DNA of 20,146 nt from Candidatus Peribacteria bacterium (lineage in GTDB: Bacteria > Patescibacteria > JAEDAM01 > Absconditabacterales > Absconditicoccaceae). This document shows, one piece after another, positions 17,001 through 20,146 of this stretch. Under the pieces are notes generated by a model that worked only from the letters and a program-made list of their open reading frames with translations, was not told the origin of the DNA and made no database searches. Location of the stretch: NCBI GenBank assembly GCA_031288635.1, contig JAITQZ010000132.1, positions 1-20,146 of the forward strand, read 5' to 3'. Position 1 is the first letter of the stretch. The number at the start of each line of letters is the position of its first letter. A program made the translations under genes and the position numbers.

Positions 17001-17549
17001 ATGAATACGTGCTTCCCAGACAAGCAATATACTTCAAAAGACATTCAAAATGCTGCACTCATTATCCATCCTAAATTAAAACAGTACAATCTCAAATCAG
17101 CAGAGATTTCCCATACTTTTGAAGAAGGGAGTAATTTTACTCAGCTTGAAACCCCTATTGTAGACGCGTTAGGAAATGAATTTTGGGATAGTGAGGGATA
17201 TTATATGGCTCAAAGAACGGAAAACGAAGAAGAGAAAAGAATGATTGCTTTTCTTTCCATAGGACACGGCCTTTCTACAAGAGCTAGAGAACTCTTCCCT
17301 TTGCAACAGGATGAAGAAAGAAGGATTTCTTTTATGAGGGAAGCTATTAAACAAAAATTTGACCGTAATCCTAAACTCAAAGCACTTTTAATACAGACGG
17401 GAAATAAGGAGATTATTGAATATACCTATCGATGAGATACCTTTTTCGGCATCGACCAAACTACCTTGAAAGGCAGAAATATTTTAGGGAGACTTTTGAT
17501 GGAATATAGAGACCAATACGATAATAAATGAGTGAAAAAGAATTCTTAA
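17001..17549 (+). CDS. NADAR-domain (YbiA-like) N-glycosidase
   Basis: 182 residues. The NADAR core runs from about residue 55 to 175: GNEFWDSEGYYMAQR corresponds to the conserved S-E-x-x-Y/Q-x-x-K/R motif, FMREAIKQKFDRNPKLKALL and TGNKEIIEYTYR to the central helices, and FGIDQTTLKGRNILGRLLM to the C-terminal N-x-L-G-x-x-L-M motif. TGA codons at 17433 and 17529 read as Gly; without recoding the C-terminal motif would be lost. Known NADAR proteins cleave N-glycosidic bonds in riboflavin intermediates (YbiA-like) or remove ADP-ribose from guanine in DNA as partners of DarT-type toxins. No DarT gene is visible next to it. Last gene of its operon; the stop overlaps the terminator stem by two bases. 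Confidence 0.88.
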
Positions 17550-17578
17550 AAAGAGCCAGAAATGCAGTGGCTCTTTTT
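17548..17578 (+). terminator. Strong bidirectional terminator
   Basis: Perfect 11-bp stem AAAAAGAGCCA/TGGCTCTTTTT with a 9-nt loop and nine or more T on the plus strand. It starts inside the TAA of the NADAR gene, and the convergent hotdog gene ends 3 bp beyond it. Confidence 0.92.
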
Positions 17579-17580
17579 TT

Positions 17581-18348
17581 TTATAACTTTTTGATAAAGG
17601 TCCTTTGGAGTTTTTTCTCCCCAATAATAACTTGAGCCATATCATTTTCGGAAGTGGCTACAATATTTCCCTCTTTATCTCGTAGTTCCTGATAAAAGGG
17701 AATTTTTAACACCTCTACCCCTATGATATTTTTGGGGATAAAGGTTTCGATGGTATACAACTCCCCTGGAAACAGAGGTTGGTTGTACGAAAACTTTGTC
17801 TTTGAGGAGATAAAAGCTCTTTGCTTTTCTCTCATCATTTTGTAGTAGTTTCCTTGACCATCTATTGTGAGAGAAAGAAACCGTCCTCTCTCCACCTCCA
17901 ATAGACCTTTAATGGTTGCAACATTCACCATTCCAGCAATACAGTCGCTGGTCAGCTCGTGTTGCCTCCGTTCTTGGGAGACTAGACATAAATCTGTCTT
18001 TTCTTTTTCTTTCTCATGATGATTGAGAAGAATTTTGAAAAGGGTCGTCTCTATGCCTTGTTGGGAAAAATTCCCTTGGATACTTACACCATTTTCCATA
18101 GGTTGGATAGAAAGGGAATAGTCAATACTCCCCAATACCACTTCTCTCTTAAAGCGAATTTCTTCGCAATAAGCAGTATCCACTAGGAAAAAAGATTTGA
18201 CCTGCAAAGCTTGTCTTATCAAGCTATACAGGGTTTCATCCTTTCGGATGATTTTTAGGAGAACATTCATATAATTCCCATTATACAAATGTTTCAAATT
18301 GTCTGTCAGATTTTTGGAACATTCTACTGTCCCTGTAAATTTTGTCAT
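17581..18348 (-). CDS. Double-hotdog acyl-CoA thioesterase-like protein
   Basis: 255 residues. The first half begins like a hotdog thioesterase, with NLTDNLKHLYNGNYMN matching the D-x-x-x-H-x-N-N-x-x-Y pattern of 4-hydroxybenzoyl-CoA/YbgC-type enzymes. The second half has KTKFSYNQPLFPGELYTIET, then KIPFYQELRDKEGNIVATSE, resembling the central strands of a second hotdog. Such proteins cleave acyl thioesters or act as acyl-binding proteins; the catalytic Asp may be that of LTDN. The similarity is by pattern only. No TGA occurs in the frame. The ATG at 18348 follows a good promoter; the gene is divergent from the deiminase-like gene and flanked by a 14-bp triple repeat. Confidence 0.65.
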   Translation of the reverse strand: MTKFTGTVECSKNLTDNLKHLYNGNYMNVLLKIIRKDETLYSLIRQALQVKSFFLVDTAYCEEIRFKREVVLGSIDYSLSIQPMENGVSIQGNFSQQGIETTLFKILLNHHEKEKEKTDLCLVSQERRQHELTSDCIAGMVNVATIKGLLEVERGRFLSLTIDGQGNYYKMMREKQRAFISSKTKFSYNQPLFPGELYTIETFIPKNIIGVEVLKIPFYQELRDKEGNIVATSENDMAQVIIGEKKLQRTFIKKL

Positions 18349-18378
18349 AGATGAATGATATTTGTTTTTGAGTTGGAA

Positions 18379-18406
18379 AGTATAAAGTTCTCCTTCTTAA
18401 AAGCAA
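18379..18406 (-). promoter_or_regulatory. Promoter of the hotdog gene
   Basis: Minus strand: TTGCTT at 18401-18406, 16-bp spacer containing AAGGAG, TATACT at 18379-18384; start about 24 nt before the ATG. Confidence 0.65.
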
Positions 18407-18407
18407 T

Positions 18408-18449
18408 ATCTTTTTACAAAAATCTTTTTACAAAAATCTTTTTACAAAA
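18408..18449 (+). repeat. Three perfect 14-bp tandem repeats between divergent promoters
   Basis: ATCTTTTTACAAAA three times without a mismatch, directly upstream of the minus-strand -35 and 22 bp before the plus-strand -35. Iteron-like placement suits an operator, but slippage repeat is equally possible. Confidence 0.9.
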
Positions 18450-18470
18450 GTCAGATTTTTTTACTTATTG

Positions 18471-18498
18471 TTGATAATCAATAATAAATTCATATAGT
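18471..18498 (+). promoter_or_regulatory. Promoter of the deiminase-like gene
   Basis: TTGATA at 18471-18476, 16-bp spacer, TATAGT at 18493-18498. The -35 is part of the palindrome TTGATAATCAA, a possible operator. Confidence 0.6.
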
Positions 18499-18529
18499 GA
18501 TGGTGCTTTTATGTTTTTATTGATTTACA

Positions 18530-19879
18530 ATGGGATTTGAAATTAAAACAATCCTTAGCTCTCCAAAAGACGGAGAAAAACTACCGAATCCATATATGAG
18601 ACCAATAGAAACCATAAAGAAGAAAGAGGAAGAACAAAAAAGAAAAGATGAAGAAGATGTAAGAGCAATAGAAAAACAGTTGGGTATAGGCACCAATTAC
18701 CATGAGGGACTAAATCGTGAACTACGTACGATATATATATCAAATACTCTCAAAGACCATGCTCCAAATTTAGTACAAGAACTTCAAGAGATATGACAAA
18801 AAGTAGGGTTTTCTATTCACATCTTAGATGATGGTGATAGAATGTGGGTAGAAGATGCTACAATTCGTTTACATAACGGAAAAATATACATTCCATTTGC
18901 TTCTGATACGGGGTTTTTTAAACCTGGTGGTAATCGTGAACATATATCAAACACTGGATTATGAAATGGACCACAATCATTTCATCCATCCGTTACTGAA
19001 ACTCCTGATACCAAAATCGTCCATTGAAAAAGTTATCTGGAGGGAGGGAACGTTTTAACTTGTCAGTTAGCTAACGGACAACCATGAGCTATTATTGGTG
19101 AGGAATCTCTGAGAAATACAATACGTGTTTTGGGATTAGAAGACATAAATGCATCTTCTGATGAGGACTATCAAAGACAAGAAGAAAATATTAGACAGCA
19201 ACATTCAAAAAATATAGAAATTGCTAAGCAACAAATTGCTCAAGATCTTGAATTACCACTTGAAAATATCATTTACATTCCGCAGTTTGATTTTCATATT
19301 GATATGTGGTTTCGTCCTTTGCAGGATGGTGTAATAGCTACACCGGATTTCGATAGTGCTATTCATATTCTCACAGATTTATTGGCTACAGAACAATTTA
19401 CACCAGAAGAAAAAACTGAACTTGAAACTCTGAAACAGGGATTGGAAACAATGAATACTACTACAGCACCATTTATATGAGACGCAAAATGAATTTTGGA
19501 AGAGTCAGGATTTAAGACGGTTAATGTTCCTTGTTTTTCGGTATTACCAAGTGCATATGGAAAATGAGGATGGAATAAAGGCTGAGCAGGTAATAAGGGT
19601 AGTTTTTTAGATAATGAAAGGAAACTACGTAAAGTACCACTTATAAATTACATGAATGGAATAGCTGGTACTTCTATTAGCAAAACTACTTATTATATTA
19701 CAAATACTTCTGGCATTACTTCTTTAGATTCTGCTATAGCGAAACATTTTAATTGATTAGGTATTGATGAAGTATTTTTTGTTTCCTCCAACTATTTGCT
19801 AGGATTACAAGGATGATTGGATTGTGTGACTCTAGAATCGTTATTAAAATCGTTATTGTCGCTCACAGATTGATTTTAA
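18530..19879 (+). CDS. Guanidino-group modifying enzyme (arginine/agmatine deiminase-like)
   Basis: 449 residues, readable only with 11 TGA codons as Gly (18794, 18962, 19025, 19085, 19478, 19490, 19565, 19583, 19754, 19814, 19871). The motif order matches the beta/alpha-propeller deiminase superfamily: RMWVEDATI (W106, D109; usual W-x-R-D), SYLEGGNVL (EGGN 171-174), DFHIDMWF (H256, D258) and LQGGLDCVTLES (catalytic Cys432; compare GGGxHCxT). Such enzymes hydrolyse the guanidinium of arginine, agmatine or peptidyl-arginine through a covalent Cys intermediate. Glu replaces the usual Arg in WxRD and HID replaces GHxDE, so the substrate is uncertain. The N-terminal 55 residues are charged and Lys/Glu-rich, and residues about 205-235 form another charged helix. 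No signal peptide. Single-gene unit beside insertion-sequence debris. Confidence 0.78.
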
Positions 19880-19889
19880 GAGAAAATAT

Positions 19890-19909
19890 GGCTTTGTTGC
19901 AAATAAAGG
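19890..19909 (+). mobile_element. Sequence resembling an IS terminal repeat
   Basis: GGCTTTGTTGCAAATAAAGG resembles the outer ends of IS5/IS6-type elements (GGCTTTGTTG..., GGxxxTGTTGCAAA). No transposase and no matching inverted copy is visible in the 240 bp to the right, so it may be a remnant. Similarity is judged from memory of the families. Confidence 0.3.
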
Positions 19910-19947
19910 GATAGTTTCATAGAGGGTTAATTTTCACTTGCTGTTAT

Positions 19948-19993
19948 AACACAGTTAAATTGTCAGTAAAATGAACACAGTTAAAATGTCAGT
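19948..19993 (+). repeat. Two 20-bp direct repeats, 26 bp apart
   Basis: AACACAGTTAAATTGTCAGT and AACACAGTTAAAATGTCAGT, one mismatch. Repeats of this kind occur at ends of some insertion sequences as transposase sites. The stretch 19880-20101 holds no recognisable gene. Confidence 0.7.
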
Positions 19994-20027
19994 TGATAGG
20001 ATTATGGGGAAATAAGTTTGTAAGGCA

Positions 20028-20146
20028 GGGAACGTAAATAGTTTTGTGTAAATAGAACATTAGGGAACAGAATAGATTGACTGAATGATAATGAAGGAAA
20101 TCTAAATATCAAGATATGATTTCACTCTTCATTCAAAGATAGCTTC
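20028..20146 (-). mobile_element. Right-hand-cut IS256-family-like element (3' end)
   Basis: GGGAACGTAAATAG and TTTTGTGTAAA at about 20028-20053 recall the ends of IS256/Mutator-type elements, which carry TTTACACAAAA near the outer end after the transposase stop. The adjacent frame ends like such a transposase. The boundary is approximate, and the body lies outside the window. Confidence 0.45.
20102..20146 (-). CDS. C-terminal end of a probable IS256-family transposase (partial)
   Basis: Only 14 codons are visible: EAIFEGRVKSYLDI, then TAG at 20102. IS256/Mutator transposases typically end with a pattern like LAIxFxGRxxxYL, which this fits, and its Gly is a TGA (20129-20131), showing that the element is adapted to the host code. 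Too short for certainty. Confidence 0.45.

Noticed and set aside
18408..18449. CRISPR array
   Set aside because: The 14-bp units are contiguous with no spacers, and no cas genes are present.
948..19879. Pseudogenes or many sequencing frameshifts
   Set aside because: The breaks are in-frame TGA codons only, not frameshifts, and motifs continue in the same frame on both sides. The sole frame junction is the AT tract at 14435.
1..20146. UGA = Trp (mycoplasma-type code) as the explanation
   Set aside because: TGA codons align to Gly in CTP synthase, YigZ, GNAT and RNase HI motifs, and Trp is encoded by TGG.

Overview
The window comes from an AT-rich bacterium that reads UGA as glycine (genetic code 25), as Candidatus Gracilibacteria (BD1-5/GN02) and Absconditabacteria (SR1) of the candidate phyla radiation do. 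More than 60 in-frame TGA codons interrupt otherwise clear genes, and many fall at family-conserved glycines: GKG and DGIVVPGG of CTP synthase, YQKLGF of a GNAT, RYFGG of a YigZ protein, GGYKL of a YerC-like regulator. TGG still encodes Trp, so this is not the mycoplasma code. All gene boundaries below assume UGA = Gly and stops TAA/TAG only.

Left part (1-3930): the start of a membrane protein gene, a YerC/TrpR-like regulator, a tRNA-like gene with an abnormal anticodon arm, two acetyltransferase genes (one with two fused GNAT domains), an aminoglycoside-phosphotransferase-fold kinase and a 2H phosphoesterase-like protein. Centre-left (3959-8289): pyrG, two small charged/coiled-coil proteins (one membrane-anchored), a hypothetical protein and a YigZ/IMPACT protein.

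Centre (8354-14705): a minus-strand three-gene block that is the most unusual part of the window. It encodes a short coiled-coil protein, a transglutaminase-like + low-complexity + coiled-coil + von Willebrand A (VWA) protein, and a 1176-residue protein ending in a MoxR-like AAA+ ATPase. The first two reading frames are separated only by an (AT)6 tract; a change of one AT unit would fuse them. REP-like palindromic repeats lie within and between these genes.

Right part (14873-20146): viroplasmin-type RNase HI, a 59-residue membrane protein, an HD hydrolase / lipoprotein / NADAR operon ending in a strong terminator, a double-hotdog thioesterase-like protein, a guanidino-modifying (arginine/agmatine deiminase-like) enzyme with 11 UGA codons, and insertion-sequence debris, probably including one end of an IS256-family element.

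Promoters are strikingly uniform: TTGnnn, a 16-bp spacer (not the usual 17), and TATACT/TATAGT/TATGCT/TACAGT. In several cases the predicted transcription start is at or within a few bases of the ATG, implying leaderless mRNAs. Only one gene has an obvious Shine-Dalgarno sequence.
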